A DNA stretch of 64,000 nt from Actinomycetes bacterium (lineage in GTDB: Bacteria > Actinomycetota > Acidimicrobiia > Acidimicrobiales > Acidimicrobilacustridaceae). The stretch lies in assembly GCA_029782145.1 (NCBI GenBank), contig JAKOVH010000013.1:248001-312000 (forward strand), written 5' to 3'. The notes below the pieces were generated by a model that ran no database searches, had not been told where the DNA came from, and saw only the letters and a list, made by a program, of their open reading frames with translations. Positions 17,580-30,660 of this stretch are shown here, piece after piece (within the stretch, counting starts at the first letter, position 1; every line of letters starts with the position of its first letter). Made by a program: the position numbers and the translations under genes.

Positions 17580-20255
17580 ATGATCGACGACACCAGCGCG
17601 CCCGCCGACCTCGACGCGCCACCACCGCCGGCCGCTCGTACCGACGACCCCGTCGTGGCCGGCCTGGGCCGGGCCATCGATCCACCGGGCCGGCTCACCC
17701 GGGCCCGGGCCTGGCCCGCCGCGGCCGTGCGCCGGGCCGGGGCGTGGGGCATCGAGTCGTGGGTGTCGCTCGCCATCGTCGCCGGCTGCGTGCTGTTCGT
17801 GTTCGTGCAGCTCGGCCCGGGCAACGTGTTCTCGTCGTCGACCCCGGCCGGCGGCGACATGGGGGCCCACGTGTGGGCGCCCGCCTATCTGCGCGACCAG
17901 CTGCTGCCGTCGCTGCGCCTCACCGGCTGGACGCCCGACTGGTACGCCGGCTTCCCGGCCTTCCAGTTCTACATGGTGCTGCCCTCGCTGGCGATCGCCG
18001 TGCTCAGCTGGCTGATCCCCTACGGGGTGGCGTTCAAGCTCGTGGCCATCAGCGGGGTGGTGAGCCTGCCCGTGGCGTGCTGGGCGTTCGGACGGCTCAC
18101 CCGCCTGCCGTTCCCGGCGCCGCCGCTGCTGGCCGTGGCCGCCACCGCCTTCCTGTTCGACCGCGCCTTCTCCATCTACGGCGGCAACATCGCCTCGACG
18201 CTGGCGGGCGAGTTCGCCTTCTCCATCTCGCTCACCTTCGCCGTGCTGTTCCTGGGGGTGGTCGGCCGGGGCATGGAGGACGGCCGGCACCGCGCCCTGG
18301 CCGCGGTGCTGCTCGCCCTGACCGGCCTGTGCCACCTCATCCCGTTCCTGTTCGCCGTCGCCGGTGCGGTCGTGTGGCTGCTGGTGTCGCTCGTGCGGCG
18401 GCCGGGCCTGCTGCGGCGCACGTGGTGGGTGCTGAGCGCCGGCGTGGTCGGTGTGGCGCTGACCGCATGGTGGCTCCTGCCGTTCTTCCTGCGTCGCGCC
18501 TACATGAACGACATGGGGTGGGAGAAGAAGACCAACTACGTCGACCTGCTGTTCCGGCGGGAGAAGCTCGACCCCCAGCTCGTCAACTCGCTGCCCATCC
18601 AGTGGGTGGTGGTGCTGGCCCTGCTCGGCGTGGTGATGTCCATCGCCTGGAAGCGCCGGGCCGGGGCCTTCCTCTTCGCCATGGCGCTCGTCGCCGCCCT
18701 CGGGTTCCGCTTCCTGCCCCAGGGCCGGCTCTGGAACGCCCGCCTGCTGCCGTTCTGGTACCTCTGCCTCTACCTGCTCGCCGCGGTCGGCATCGCCGAG
18801 CTGGGCCGCACGCTGGCCACGCTCTTCGCTCGCGATCCCGCCCGCCCCCGCCGGGGCGTCCTGGTCGTCACCGCCGCGGTGGGCTCGCTGGTGGCCATCG
18901 TGGCGCTCGCCATGCCGCTGCGGGCCATGCCCACCTCGATCGGCGTGGGGCCGGTGAAGGTCGACCTGGGCGGCAGCCGTGCCGACGGCTCCTACCACTG
19001 GCTGTTCCTCTCGACTAAGGACTCGAGCTTCGTGCCCTCGTGGGCGAGGTGGAACTTCACCGGCTACGAGGGCAAGCCCGCCTACCCCGAGTACCACGAC
19101 ATCGTGCAGACCATGGCCGACCTCGGACAGAGCAACGGCTGCGGCCGGGCCATGTGGGAGCACGAGGAGCAGCACGACCGCTACGGCACGCCGATGGCGC
19201 TCATGCTCCTGCCGTTCTGGACCGATGGCTGCATCGGCTCGATGGAGGGCCTCTACTTCGAGGCCTCGGCCACCACGCCGTACCACTTCTTGAACCAGGA
19301 CGAGCTGTCGACGGCGCCGTCGAACGCCCAGCGCGACCTGCCCTACGAGCCGGGCGCCCCGACCGCCGCCCAGTTCGACCTGGGCGTGCAGCACCTGCAG
19401 ATGTTCGGGGTCAAGTACTACATGGCCATCTCCGACCAGATGATCGGGTACGGCCGCAAGAACCCGAACCTCACCGAGGTGGCCACGTCGGGCCCGTGGG
19501 TGGTGTTCGAGGTCGCCGACAGCCCGCTGGTCGAGCCCTTCGCCGACCAGCCCGCGGTGCTCACCGGCGTGCCGCCCCACGACTGGCTCGACGCGGTGAC
19601 CCCCTGGTACCTCGACCCCGCCCAGTGGGGCGTGTGGCCGGCCGCCGGCGGCCCGGCCGAGTGGCAGCGGGTCACCGACGTGGCCACCGCCGAGCAGCGC
19701 CCGACGACGCCGGTCACCGTCACCGGCCTCTCCACCGGCACCGACACCATCTCGTTCGACGTGAGCGACGTCGGCCAGCCCGTGCTGGTCAAGGCGTCGT
19801 ACTTCCCCAACTGGAAGGTCGACGGGGCCAAGGGCCCGTGGCGGGTGGGACCGAACCTGATGGTCGTGGTGCCGACCTCCACCCACGTCGAGCTGCACTA
19901 CGGCTACACCGGTGTCGACTACCTCGGCTGGCTGGTCACCCTGCTCGGGGTCGTCGGCCTGGTGGTGCTCGTCCGCCGCCCAGGGCTCGACCTGCCGCCG
20001 CCCCGCCCGTGGTTCCCCGGCCCGAGCTCGCCGCCCGACGAGGGCGAGGCGGCCGACGCACCGAGCGCGCCCGACGAGCGGCCCTCGGCGGCCACCTTCG
20101 ATCCCGCGGCGGTGATCCTCGGCGACCTCGACGACCTCGGCGCCCGTGCCCCTGGCCCTTCGTCCGCGCCGCCCCCGCCGCCGCAGCAGCCACCGGCGCC
20201 GGTGAGCGCGCCGGCCGGGCCGGCCTCGCCCGCGCCACCCTCCGATGGCACGTGA
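17580..20255 (+). CDS. Large multi-span membrane protein, PTPS-related/GT-C-like
   Basis: 891 residues. After a Pro/Ala-rich cytoplasmic start, a first membrane span (LAIVAGCVLFVFVQL, about 60) leads into GGDMGAHVWAPAYLRDQL and GWTPDWYAGFPAFQFY, the early loop of the 6-pyruvoyl-tetrahydropterin-synthase-related membrane family, whose acidic residues resemble GT-C glycosyltransferases. About ten further spans follow, then a periplasmic beta-rich domain (residues 460-780), a last span (WLVTLLGVVGLVVLV) and an 80-residue Pro/Ala-rich tail. It probably transfers a sugar from a polyprenyl phosphate donor; the downstream gene, overlapping by 11 bases, encodes such a donor's synthase. Promoter not clear; CACGAT lies nine bases ahead of the ATG. 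Confidence 0.8.
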   Translation: MIDDTSAPADLDAPPPPAARTDDPVVAGLGRAIDPPGRLTRARAWPAAAVRRAGAWGIESWVSLAIVAGCVLFVFVQLGPGNVFSSSTPAGGDMGAHVWAPAYLRDQLLPSLRLTGWTPDWYAGFPAFQFYMVLPSLAIAVLSWLIPYGVAFKLVAISGVVSLPVACWAFGRLTRLPFPAPPLLAVAATAFLFDRAFSIYGGNIASTLAGEFAFSISLTFAVLFLGVVGRGMEDGRHRALAAVLLALTGLCHLIPFLFAVAGAVVWLLVSLVRRPGLLRRTWWVLSAGVVGVALTAWWLLPFFLRRAYMNDMGWEKKTNYVDLLFRREKLDPQLVNSLPIQWVVVLALLGVVMSIAWKRRAGAFLFAMALVAALGFRFLPQGRLWNARLLPFWYLCLYLLAAVGIAELGRTLATLFARDPARPRRGVLVVTAAVGSLVAIVALAMPLRAMPTSIGVGPVKVDLGGSRADGSYHWLFLSTKDSSFVPSWARWNFTGYEGKPAYPEYHDIVQTMADLGQSNGCGRAMWEHEEQHDRYGTPMALMLLPFWTDGCIGSMEGLYFEASATTPYHFLNQDELSTAPSNAQRDLPYEPGAPTAAQFDLGVQHLQMFGVKYYMAISDQMIGYGRKNPNLTEVATSGPWVVFEVADSPLVEPFADQPAVLTGVPPHDWLDAVTPWYLDPAQWGVWPAAGGPAEWQRVTDVATAEQRPTTPVTVTGLSTGTDTISFDVSDVGQPVLVKASYFPNWKVDGAKGPWRVGPNLMVVVPTSTHVELHYGYTGVDYLGWLVTLLGVVGLVVLVRRPGLDLPPPRPWFPGPSSPPDEGEAADAPSAPDERPSAATFDPAAVILGDLDDLGARAPGPSSAPPPPPQQPPAPVSAPAGPASPAPPSDGT

Positions 20256-21174
20256 CCGCCTCGGCTACGCCGGGGTGGCCGTGGTGTCGAGCGTCGTCAC
20301 CGCCGCCGCCCTCTCGCGGTGGATGCGGGGCCTGTCGTCGCTGCGCTCCGACCTGGTCCGCCGCCGGCCGCGCGGCGAGGCCCCCGGCGAGCTGCGCCTC
20401 ACCGTGGTGGTGCCCGCCTACGCCGAGGGCGGCCGCATCGGCGCCACCGTCCGCCGCCTGACCGCCGAGCTCGACACCGTCGCCGCCTACGGCGGGCTCG
20501 AGGTGCTGGTGGTCGACGACGGCTCGGTCGACGGCACCGCCGAGGAGGCCGAGGCCGCCGGCGCGGTCGTCGTGCGCCACGCGACGAACCGGGGCAAGGG
20601 CGCCGCCGTGCGCACCGGGGTCCTGGCGGCGCGGGGCCGCACGGTCGTGTTCACCGACGCCGACCTCGCCTACGCCCCCGACCAGATCCCCGGCCTGGTC
20701 GAGCTCGTCGAGCAGGGCTGGGACGTCGTGGTGGGCAGCCGCCGGCACACCGACACCACCACGCTGGTGCGGGCCCGGCGCCTGCGCGAGATCGGCGGCC
20801 GGGCCATCAACGTGCTCACCCGGGCCGTGTTGCTCGGCCAGTACCGCGACACCCAGTGCGGGCTCAAGGCGTTCCGATCCGACGTCGCCCGGCTGATCTT
20901 CACCCACACGCGCGTCGACGGCTTCGCCTTCGACGTCGAGGTCTTCCACCTCGTCGAGCGCTACCACCTCTCCCTCGCCGAGGTGCCGGTCCGCGTCGAG
21001 AACTCGGCGTCGTCGACGGTGCGGGTCGCTCGCGACGCGCTGCGCCTGGTGCGGGACCTGTTCCGGGTCCGGCAGTGGTCGACCGAGGGCCTCTACGACC
21101 TCACCGCCGACGACCTGCTGGAGGGCGGCGTGGAGCCGCCGGCGGCCACGGGAGGGCCCTCCCCGCTCAAGTAG
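20245..21174 (+). CDS. Glycosyltransferase family 2, dolichyl-phosphate glucosyltransferase-like (ALG5/DPM type)
   Basis: 309 residues with one N-terminal membrane segment (GYAGVAVVSSVVTAAAL). The catalytic domain reads TVVVPAYAEGGRIGATV, VVDDGSVDGTAEEA, NRGKGAAVRTG, VFTDADLAYAPDQI (DxD) and QCGLKAFRSDVARL, the sequence order of ALG5-type enzymes that make polyprenyl-phosphate glucose or mannose. Such donors feed membrane GT-C enzymes. Its ATG overlaps the end of the upstream membrane protein gene by 11 bases, tying the two together. The C-terminal tail is unstructured. Confidence 0.88.
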   Translation: MARDRLGYAGVAVVSSVVTAAALSRWMRGLSSLRSDLVRRRPRGEAPGELRLTVVVPAYAEGGRIGATVRRLTAELDTVAAYGGLEVLVVDDGSVDGTAEEAEAAGAVVVRHATNRGKGAAVRTGVLAARGRTVVFTDADLAYAPDQIPGLVELVEQGWDVVVGSRRHTDTTTLVRARRLREIGGRAINVLTRAVLLGQYRDTQCGLKAFRSDVARLIFTHTRVDGFAFDVEVFHLVERYHLSLAEVPVRVENSASSTVRVARDALRLVRDLFRVRQWSTEGLYDLTADDLLEGGVEPPAATGGPSPLK

Positions 21175-21177
21175 GGT
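21172..21177 (+). promoter_or_regulatory. Promoter -10-like TAGGGT for phosphomannomutase gene
   Basis: TAGGGT overlaps the stop of the upstream GT2 gene and ends six bases before the ATG at 21184. Confidence 0.45.
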
Positions 21178-21183
21178 CGGTCC

Positions 21184-22587
21184 ATGGCCACCATCGACGC
21201 CGCCTCCCTCGACGCCATCTTCAAGGCCTACGACGTGCGAGGCACCGTCCCCGACCAGCTCGACGCCGCCGTCGTCGAGCGGGTGGGCGCCGCCTTCGCC
21301 CGCTTCGCGGCCGACACCGAGGGCGCCACCCGCGTGCTCGTCGCCCACGACATGCGGCCCTCGGGCCCCGAGTTCGCCGAGGCCTTCGCCCGAGGGGCCA
21401 CCGCCCAGGGCGTCGACGTCGTGCACCTCGGCCTGCTCTCCACCGACGCGCTGTTCTTCGCCGCCGGCCACTTCGACGCCCCCGGCGCCATGCTCACCGC
21501 CTCGCACAACCCGGCCGGGTACAACGGCATCAAGCTCTGCCTGGCGGGTGCGAGGCCGGTGGGGGAAGAGACGGGCCTGTCGGCGATCAAGGCGGACACG
21601 CTCCGGGGCCTCGAGCCGGCCGCCACCGCGGGAACCGTGTCGAGCCGCGACGACGCCCTGGCCGCCTTCGTCGCCCACGCCCACTCCTTCGTCGACGTCG
21701 CCGCTCTGCAGCCGCTGAAGGTGGTCGCCGACACCGCCAACGGCATGGGCGGGCTCACCGCCCCGGCGGTGTTCGAGGGCCTCCCGTTCCAGCTCGAGGT
21801 GCTCTACGGCGAGCTCGACGGCACCTTCCCCAACCACCCGGCCGACCCCATCCAGCCCGAGAACCTCAAGGACCTCCAGGCCCGGGTGCTCGAGACGGGT
21901 GCCGACGTGGGCCTGGCCTTCGACGGCGACGCCGACCGGGTCTTCCTCGTCGACGACGAGGGCCAGCTGGTGTCGGGCTCGCTCACCACCGCCATCGTCG
22001 CCGACGCCATGTTGCGCAAGCACCCCGGCGAGACCGTGCTCTACAACCTGATCTGCTCCAAGGCCGTCCCCGAGGTGGTCGCCGAGGCGGGCGGCACCCC
22101 CGTGCGCACCCGGGTGGGGCACTCGTTCATCAAGCAGGTCATGGCCGAGACCGGCGCCTGCTTCGGCGGCGAGCACTCGGGCCACTACTACTTCCGCGAC
22201 AACTACCGCGCCGACTCCGGGATCATCGCCGCCCTCACCGTGCTCGAGGTGATGTCCACCGCAGGGGTGCCGCTGTCGCAGCTGCGCCGGCCCTACGAGC
22301 GCTACGCGGCGAGCGGCGAGATCAACACCGAGGTCCCGGACCCGCGTGCGGTCATCGAGGCCGTCGCCGAGCACTTCGCCGGCGCCGACCAGGACCGCCT
22401 CGACGGGCTCACCGTCGACCTCACCACCGACGCCGACGACCCGTGGTGGTTCAACCTGCGCCCGTCGAACACCGAGCCGCTGCTGCGGCTGAACCTCGAG
22501 GCGGCCGACCCCGCGGCCTGCGACCGCCACGTGGCCGAGGTGCGGGCCCTCATCGCCGAGGCCGCCGCCGGCGCGGCCCGACCCTGA
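21184..22587 (+). CDS. manB: Phosphomannomutase/phosphoglucomutase
   Basis: 467 residues, interconverting hexose 6- and 1-phosphates. FKAYDVRGTVPDQL is the N-terminal signature. TASHNPAGYNGIK near residue 100 holds the phosphoserine. DGDADRVFLVD near 245 is the metal-binding loop, GGEHSGHYYFRDNY near 330 recognises the sugar, and RPSNTEPLLRLN near 425 binds the phosphate. Arrangement is that of actinobacterial ManB, which supplies mannose 1-phosphate for GDP-mannose and hence for gmd. It starts a unit with the Trm112-like and isomerase genes. Note that ManB names differ between species. Confidence 0.92.
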   Translation: MATIDAASLDAIFKAYDVRGTVPDQLDAAVVERVGAAFARFAADTEGATRVLVAHDMRPSGPEFAEAFARGATAQGVDVVHLGLLSTDALFFAAGHFDAPGAMLTASHNPAGYNGIKLCLAGARPVGEETGLSAIKADTLRGLEPAATAGTVSSRDDALAAFVAHAHSFVDVAALQPLKVVADTANGMGGLTAPAVFEGLPFQLEVLYGELDGTFPNHPADPIQPENLKDLQARVLETGADVGLAFDGDADRVFLVDDEGQLVSGSLTTAIVADAMLRKHPGETVLYNLICSKAVPEVVAEAGGTPVRTRVGHSFIKQVMAETGACFGGEHSGHYYFRDNYRADSGIIAALTVLEVMSTAGVPLSQLRRPYERYAASGEINTEVPDPRAVIEAVAEHFAGADQDRLDGLTVDLTTDADDPWWFNLRPSNTEPLLRLNLEAADPAACDRHVAEVRALIAEAAAGAARP

Positions 22588-22604
22588 CCCCCCGAGGAGG
22601 AGCG

Positions 22605-22841
22605 ATGGCGCTCGACCCGCAGCTTCTGGAGATCCTGGCCTGCCCCGAGGACAAGGGGCCGCTGCTGTACTTCGCCGACGAACAGGCGCTGTACAACCCG
22701 CGCCTCAAGCGCCGCTACGACGTGCGCGACGACATCCCGATCATGCTCGTCGACGAGGCCACCACGGTCGACGACGCCGAGCACGAACGGCTCATGGCCA
22801 AGGCGGAGGCCGAGGGCGTCCATCCCACCTTCGAGGGCTGA
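22605..22841 (+). CDS. Trm112-like small protein
   Basis: 78 residues from the ATG at 22605, which has a good Shine-Dalgarno (GAGGAGGAG) six bases ahead. LDPQLLEILACPEDKGPLLY at the N-terminus and YDVRDDIPIMLVDEA in the middle are typical of the Trm112/UPF0434 (YcaR) family. Only one of the zinc-type cysteines (ACPED) is left, where eukaryotic Trm112 has four. The family helps methyltransferases or other enzymes fold, but the bacterial role is unsettled. It sits between phosphomannomutase and the sugar isomerase, an order also seen in other actinomycetes. The stop is three bases from the next GTG. Confidence 0.88.
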   Translation: MALDPQLLEILACPEDKGPLLYFADEQALYNPRLKRRYDVRDDIPIMLVDEATTVDDAEHERLMAKAEAEGVHPTFEG

Positions 22842-22844
22842 GCG

Positions 22845-23882
22845 GTGATCGTCGACACCCTCGGCATGTTCGACGCGGCCGCCGCCGCGCCCGAGCAGCT
22901 GACGATCGCCGCCGACGCCGCCACCGCCGCCCTCGGCGAGCTGCGCCTGCCCGCCCACGACGACATCGCCAACGTGGTGGTGCTCGGCATGGGGGTGGCC
23001 GGCCAGGCCGGCTCGGTGCTGCTCGAGGTCGCCGGCCCGATGATGGCCGTGCCCATCGTCGTGCACCGCGGGTACGGGGTGCCCAACTTCGTCGACCCCT
23101 CCACCCTCGTGGTGGCCGTGTCCTTCGACGGCGAGACCGAGGAGACCCTCGAGGCCGCCCAGGCGGCGCTCGCCGACGGCGCCTCGCTGCTGTGCATCAG
23201 CCGGGGCGGTCGCCTGGCCGAGCTCGCCCACGACGCGGGGGTGCCCCACCTCAGCGTCGAGCCCGACGTGCCGGTGGCGCGCGCCGCGTTGGGCGCGCTC
23301 GTGGTGCCGGCCCTGCTCGGCCTCGAGCGCGTGGGGTGCTTCCCGGGCGGGCGCTCCTGGATCGACGCGGCGGTCGAGCAGCTGTCGCGCCGGCGCGACG
23401 CGCTCATCACCGAGGACAACCTGGCCCGCCGCCTGGCCCGCAGGCTGGGCCGGGCGTTCCCCATCGTCTACGGCGGCAACGGCCTCGGCGGCGTGGCCGC
23501 CGAGCGGTGGAAGACCCAGTTCAACGAGAACGCCAAGGTGGCCGCCTTCGCGGGCCAGGCACCCGAGCTCACCCACAACGAGGTGTGCGGCTGGGGCCAG
23601 GACGGCGACGTCACCCGCCAGGTGTTCCAGCTGTTCCTGCTGCGCCACGACTTCGAGCACCCGCAGGTGGCGCGGCGCCTGGCCGTGGTCGACGACCTGC
23701 TCGACGAGGTGGTCGGGGCGGTGCACGTGGTGGAGGCCGAGGGCGACGGCATGCTCGCCCAGCTGCTCGACTTGGCGCTCGTCGGCGACTTCACCACCCT
23801 GCACGCCGCCGCCGAGCAGGGGCTCGACCCCGGGCCGGTCCCCGTGCTCGCCGACGTCGAAGCCCGGGTCGCCGGGCCCTGA
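22845..23882 (+). CDS. Bifunctional phosphoglucose/phosphomannose isomerase-type SIS protein
   Basis: 345 residues. An N-terminal SIS domain has VVVLGMGVAGQAGSVLLEV and VVAVSFDGETEETLEA (sugar-phosphate binding loop), and a C-terminal domain contains PIVYGGNGLGGVAAERWKTQFNENAK and LTHNEVCGWGQDG, the catalytic Asn-Glu and His region of the archaeal/actinobacterial bifunctional isomerase. One warning is that the usual Ser-rich SIS loop is changed (GVAGQAG where enzymes often have GGSAISG), so activity is not certain. It would convert fructose 6-phosphate to mannose 6-phosphate ahead of ManB. The equivalent Mycobacterium gene lies next to manA/manB. GTG start three bases after the Trm112 stop. 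Confidence 0.8.
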   Translation: MIVDTLGMFDAAAAAPEQLTIAADAATAALGELRLPAHDDIANVVVLGMGVAGQAGSVLLEVAGPMMAVPIVVHRGYGVPNFVDPSTLVVAVSFDGETEETLEAAQAALADGASLLCISRGGRLAELAHDAGVPHLSVEPDVPVARAALGALVVPALLGLERVGCFPGGRSWIDAAVEQLSRRRDALITEDNLARRLARRLGRAFPIVYGGNGLGGVAAERWKTQFNENAKVAAFAGQAPELTHNEVCGWGQDGDVTRQVFQLFLLRHDFEHPQVARRLAVVDDLLDEVVGAVHVVEAEGDGMLAQLLDLALVGDFTTLHAAAEQGLDPGPVPVLADVEARVAGP

Positions 23883-23889
23883 GCCCCAC

Positions 23890-23999
23890 TACACTCCCGG
23901 CCGGGCTGACCGTCAGGGTCAGAGGGCCCCAGCCCGCTCCGTACGCGCGAACGCCGCACCCGCGGTGTCGCGTCCGACGCGCATCCGTGGAGGCCCACC
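23890..23999 (+). promoter_or_regulatory. Promoter-like TACACT and structured leader of ahcY
   Basis: TACACT (23890-23895) lies 104 bases before the ahcY ATG, so this mRNA would carry a leader. The leader can fold: a six-pair hairpin at 23906-23922 (loop 23912-23916), an alternative stem 23902-23908 with 23930-23936, a four-pair hairpin at 23954-23965 and a five-pair hairpin at 23969-23981. A GTGGAGG Shine-Dalgarno lies just before the start. I could not match it to the SAH or SAM riboswitch cores I know. Confidence 0.45.
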
Positions 24000-25463
<1,464 letters not shown>

Positions 25464-25485
25464 TCGCCGGTCACCAGGGGGAACC

Positions 25486-26307
25486 GTGGAGCAACTCACC
25501 GGCAAGGTCGCCGTCGTCACCGGAGGGGCCAGCGGCATCGGCCTGGCGATGGCGACGAGGTTCGCCGCCGAGGGCATGAAGCTCGTGCTCGCAGACATCG
25601 AGCCCGACACCCTCGAGCGCGCCGTCGCCGGCCTCCCGGCGGGCACCGAGGCGGTGCCCGCCGTGGTCGACGTGTCGACGCCGGAGGCGGTCGAGCGCCT
25701 GCGCGACACCGCCCTCGACGCCTTCGGCGCCGTGCACCTCGTGTGCAACAACGCCGGTGTCGGCTCCGGTGGGCCCGTGGCCGACACCCCGCTCGCCGAC
25801 TGGGCGTGGGTGCTCGGCGTGAACCTGTGGGGGGTGATCCACGGGGTCCGCACCTTCCTGCCGGTGCTGGAGGCGCAAGGCGAGGGCCACATCGTCAACA
25901 CCGCGTCGGTGGCCGGGCTGTTCGCCGCCCCCTACATGGGCGCCTACAACGTCTCGAAGTACGGCGTGGTCGCCCTCAGCGAGACGCTCTTCAACGAGCT
26001 GGCCATCGCCCAGTCCCCGGTGGGGGTGTCGGTGCTGTGCCCGTCGTGGGTGAAGACCAACATCGCCGACTCCTCGCGCAACCGCCCCGGTGGGCGCGGC
26101 GACGAGGCCGAGGCCAGCGCCATCGCCGAGGCCATCCAGAACTTCATCTCCACGGGCATCGAGCCCGAGGCGGTGGCCGACGCCGTGGCCGAGGCCGTGA
26201 AGGTGCGCCGCTTCTGGATCCTCACCCACGACGACACGCACGCCGCGGTGTCGATGCGGACCAAGGCGATCCTCGAGGACGGCCCGCCGCCCATGCTGAT
26301 GCACTGA
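25486..26307 (+). CDS. Short-chain dehydrogenase/reductase
   Basis: 273 residues, classical SDR. VTGGASGIGLAMATRF is the NAD(P) loop, LVCNNAGVGSGG the structural NNAG, NTASVAG the catalytic Ser, and YMGAYNVSKYGVVAL the catalytic YxxxK. SVLCPSWVKTNIADS follows the active site. Asp near residue 37 (LADIEPDT) favours NAD. No substrate can be named. A GTG start follows AGGGGGA. It lies downstream of ahcY on the same strand and ends in a hairpin shared with the convergent GNAT-like gene. Confidence 0.88.
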   Translation: MEQLTGKVAVVTGGASGIGLAMATRFAAEGMKLVLADIEPDTLERAVAGLPAGTEAVPAVVDVSTPEAVERLRDTALDAFGAVHLVCNNAGVGSGGPVADTPLADWAWVLGVNLWGVIHGVRTFLPVLEAQGEGHIVNTASVAGLFAAPYMGAYNVSKYGVVALSETLFNELAIAQSPVGVSVLCPSWVKTNIADSSRNRPGGRGDEAEASAIAEAIQNFISTGIEPEAVADAVAEAVKVRRFWILTHDDTHAAVSMRTKAILEDGPPPMLMH

Positions 26308-26330
26308 GCCGGCGACGCACCGCCGCTCAG
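26304..26330. terminator. Hairpin holding both convergent stop codons
   Basis: Bases 26304-26309 pair with 26325-26330, and 26311-26314 with 26321-26324, leaving one bulged C and a six-base loop. The TGA of the SDR and the TGA of the minus-strand gene lie in the two arms. No T-run follows. Probably a bidirectional transcription end. Confidence 0.5.
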
Positions 26331-27145
26331 GGGTCGAGGCGGCCCCACACGTTGGACTCGACGTACACGGCGTCGCCGGCGCGGCGGTCGAGGTACCAGG
26401 TGCCGGTCTCGCCGCACTCCCAGACCTCGTCGACGCGGGCGATGAAGCGCAGGGGCCGGTGCCACCCGAGCTGCCGCTCGAGGCGGTGCTCGTCGGTGAC
26501 CTGCCACCAGCGCTCGGGGTGGTGCTCCTGGCGGTGCTGGTGCAGCTCCTCCACCGTGGCCCGCACGACCATGGCCGTGGGGTCGACCCGCAGCAGCACC
26601 GCACCCATCGTCCGCACCGTCCGCAGCCAGCCGTCGGCAGGCAGGCCGTCGTCGTCGAGCAGCTCCACGTACTCGGCGAACGACCGCTCGCCGGCGAGGC
26701 GCTTGTAGCGGCCGAAGCCGCTGGGCCGGAAGTCGCCGACGATGTGCTGCACGCCCGACCCCGCCAGCCTGGCGCGCAGCTCGTCGATCACCAGCCGGGG
26801 GATGCGCCGGCCGCGGGCGTCGTGGCGGATGCTCATCGACAGCAGCGACACGGCGTTGCCGTCGGGCCGGTGGACGGCGCGGTAGCCCCGGTCGCCGCCC
26901 GCGACCTCGTCCCAGGTGGGCAGGCTCAGCGGGTCGCCGTCCCAGTCGATCCGGACGGTGTCGAGCGACGCCACCGGGCGCCCGGTGTCGTCGAAGAGGG
27001 CGACCTGGCCCTCGGGGAAGACCTCTCGGTGCTCTCGCAGCTCGGCCGCGCTGAAGCGCAGCCAGGGCGCCCAGCACAGCGCCTCCAGCTCGTCGTGGAC
27101 GGCCAGGGCGAGGTCGGCGGCGGTGGCGGACGGATGGGGGCTCAT
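26327..27145 (-). CDS. GNAT-like N-acyltransferase of unknown substrate
   Basis: 272 residues. The first 60 residues include WLRFSAAELREHREVFPEGQVALFDDTGRPVASLDTVRI; the FPEGQ segment followed by a strand with the GRPVAS turn is the opening of GNAT domains that in other bacteria are fused to nitrilases. RHDARGRRIPRLVIDELRARL fits the acetyl-CoA pyrophosphate loop and the helix after it. The C-terminal 70 residues add a beta-rich stretch. The substrate is unknown. ATG start at 27145 with TACGGT nine bases ahead. Divergent from ComF. Confidence 0.6.
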   Translation of the reverse strand: MSPHPSATAADLALAVHDELEALCWAPWLRFSAAELREHREVFPEGQVALFDDTGRPVASLDTVRIDWDGDPLSLPTWDEVAGGDRGYRAVHRPDGNAVSLLSMSIRHDARGRRIPRLVIDELRARLAGSGVQHIVGDFRPSGFGRYKRLAGERSFAEYVELLDDDGLPADGWLRTVRTMGAVLLRVDPTAMVVRATVEELHQHRQEHHPERWWQVTDEHRLERQLGWHRPLRFIARVDEVWECGETGTWYLDRRAGDAVYVESNVWGRLDP

Positions 27146-27154
27146 CGGGTTGCG

Positions 27155-27160
27155 ACCGTA
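27155..27160 (-). promoter_or_regulatory. Promoter -10-like TACGGT for the GNAT-like gene
   Basis: TACGGT ends nine bases before the minus-strand ATG at 27145. Confidence 0.4.
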
Positions 27161-27248
27161 CCGACGCAGCCTCGCCAGGTCGCGGACCCTCTGTGGCCGG
27201 GACCACGCGCAGAGCGCCGGGCCTCGTCGGCTGTCGCACCCTCGTGCG

Positions 27249-27254
27249 TAGCCT
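27249..27254 (+). promoter_or_regulatory. Promoter -10-like TAGCCT for the ComF gene
   Basis: TAGCCT ends six bases before the GTG at 27261, with no room for a Shine-Dalgarno. Confidence 0.5.
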
Positions 27255-27260
27255 GCGGCC

Positions 27261-27908
27261 GTGGACGTCGTCGGCCTGCTGCTGCCGGCCCGGTGCGCGG
27301 GCTGCGGGGCGCTCGGCGCGTCGCCGTGCCCGGCGTGCGCCCGAGCCCTGCAGCCGGCGCCCGCCCTGGCCCCGCCGCCAGGGCTCGACTCGCTGGCCGC
27401 GCTGGTCCGCTACGACGCCACGGCCCGGCCCTTCGTGACCGCCGTCAAGTACCGCAACGCCCGGGCCAGCCTCGAGGGCCTGGCCGGCGCCCTCGCCGGG
27501 CTCGTGGTCGACGGGCCCGAGGGGCGTCCCGGCCCCGCCGTGGTGACGTGGGCGCCCACCACCCCCGACCGCTTGCGAGGCCGAGGCTTCGACCAGGCGC
27601 AGGTGCTGGCCCGGTGCGTCGCCCGCCACCTCGGGCTGCCGCTGCGCCGCTGTCTGCGGCGCCTGCCCGGCCCCCACCAGACCGGCCGGTCGGCGCGCGA
27701 GCGCCACGGCGCCCCCCGGTTCGCTGCCCTCGGGCCGCTCGGCGGCCGGGTGCTGGTCGTCGACGACGTCTGCACCACCGGCGCCACCCTGGCGGCGGCG
27801 GCCGCGGCCCTGCGCCACGCGGGGGCGACGGGCGTCGACGGGCTGGTGGTGGCCCGCACCCCCACCCGCACCCCCACCCGGGCACCCGGCCGGAAGCCGC
27901 CTCGGTAG
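27261..27908 (+). CDS. ComF family phosphoribosyltransferase-like protein
   Basis: 215 residues. An N-terminal zinc-finger-like part (CAGCGALG and CPACARAL, two CxxC pairs) is followed by a phosphoribosyltransferase domain: [20 protein letters not shown] and the PRPP loop [14 protein letters not shown] near residue 165. ComF proteins act in DNA uptake or in nucleotide metabolism; no other competence gene is here. The C-terminus has a [14 protein letters not shown] repeat tail. It lies upstream of secA, an order also known in Mycobacterium. Ends 13 bases before the secA ATG. Confidence 0.88.
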   Translation: MDVVGLLLPARCAGCGALGASPCPACARALQPAPALAPPPGLDSLAALVRYDATARPFVTAVKYRNARASLEGLAGALAGLVVDGPEGRPGPAVVTWAPTTPDRLRGRGFDQAQVLARCVARHLGLPLRRCLRRLPGPHQTGRSARERHGAPRFAALGPLGGRVLVVDDVCTTGATLAAAAAALRHAGATGVDGLVVARTPTRTPTRAPGRKPPR

Positions 27909-27911
27909 ACT
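27906..27911 (+). promoter_or_regulatory. Promoter -10-like TAGACT for secA
   Basis: TAGACT overlaps the ComF stop (TAG) and ends ten bases before the secA ATG at 27922, so secA could be transcribed on its own as a leaderless mRNA. Confidence 0.45.
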
Positions 27912-27921
27912 CGTCGGTCCC

Positions 27922-30645
<2,724 letters not shown>

Positions 30646-30660
30646 GGCCGGCACGCACCC

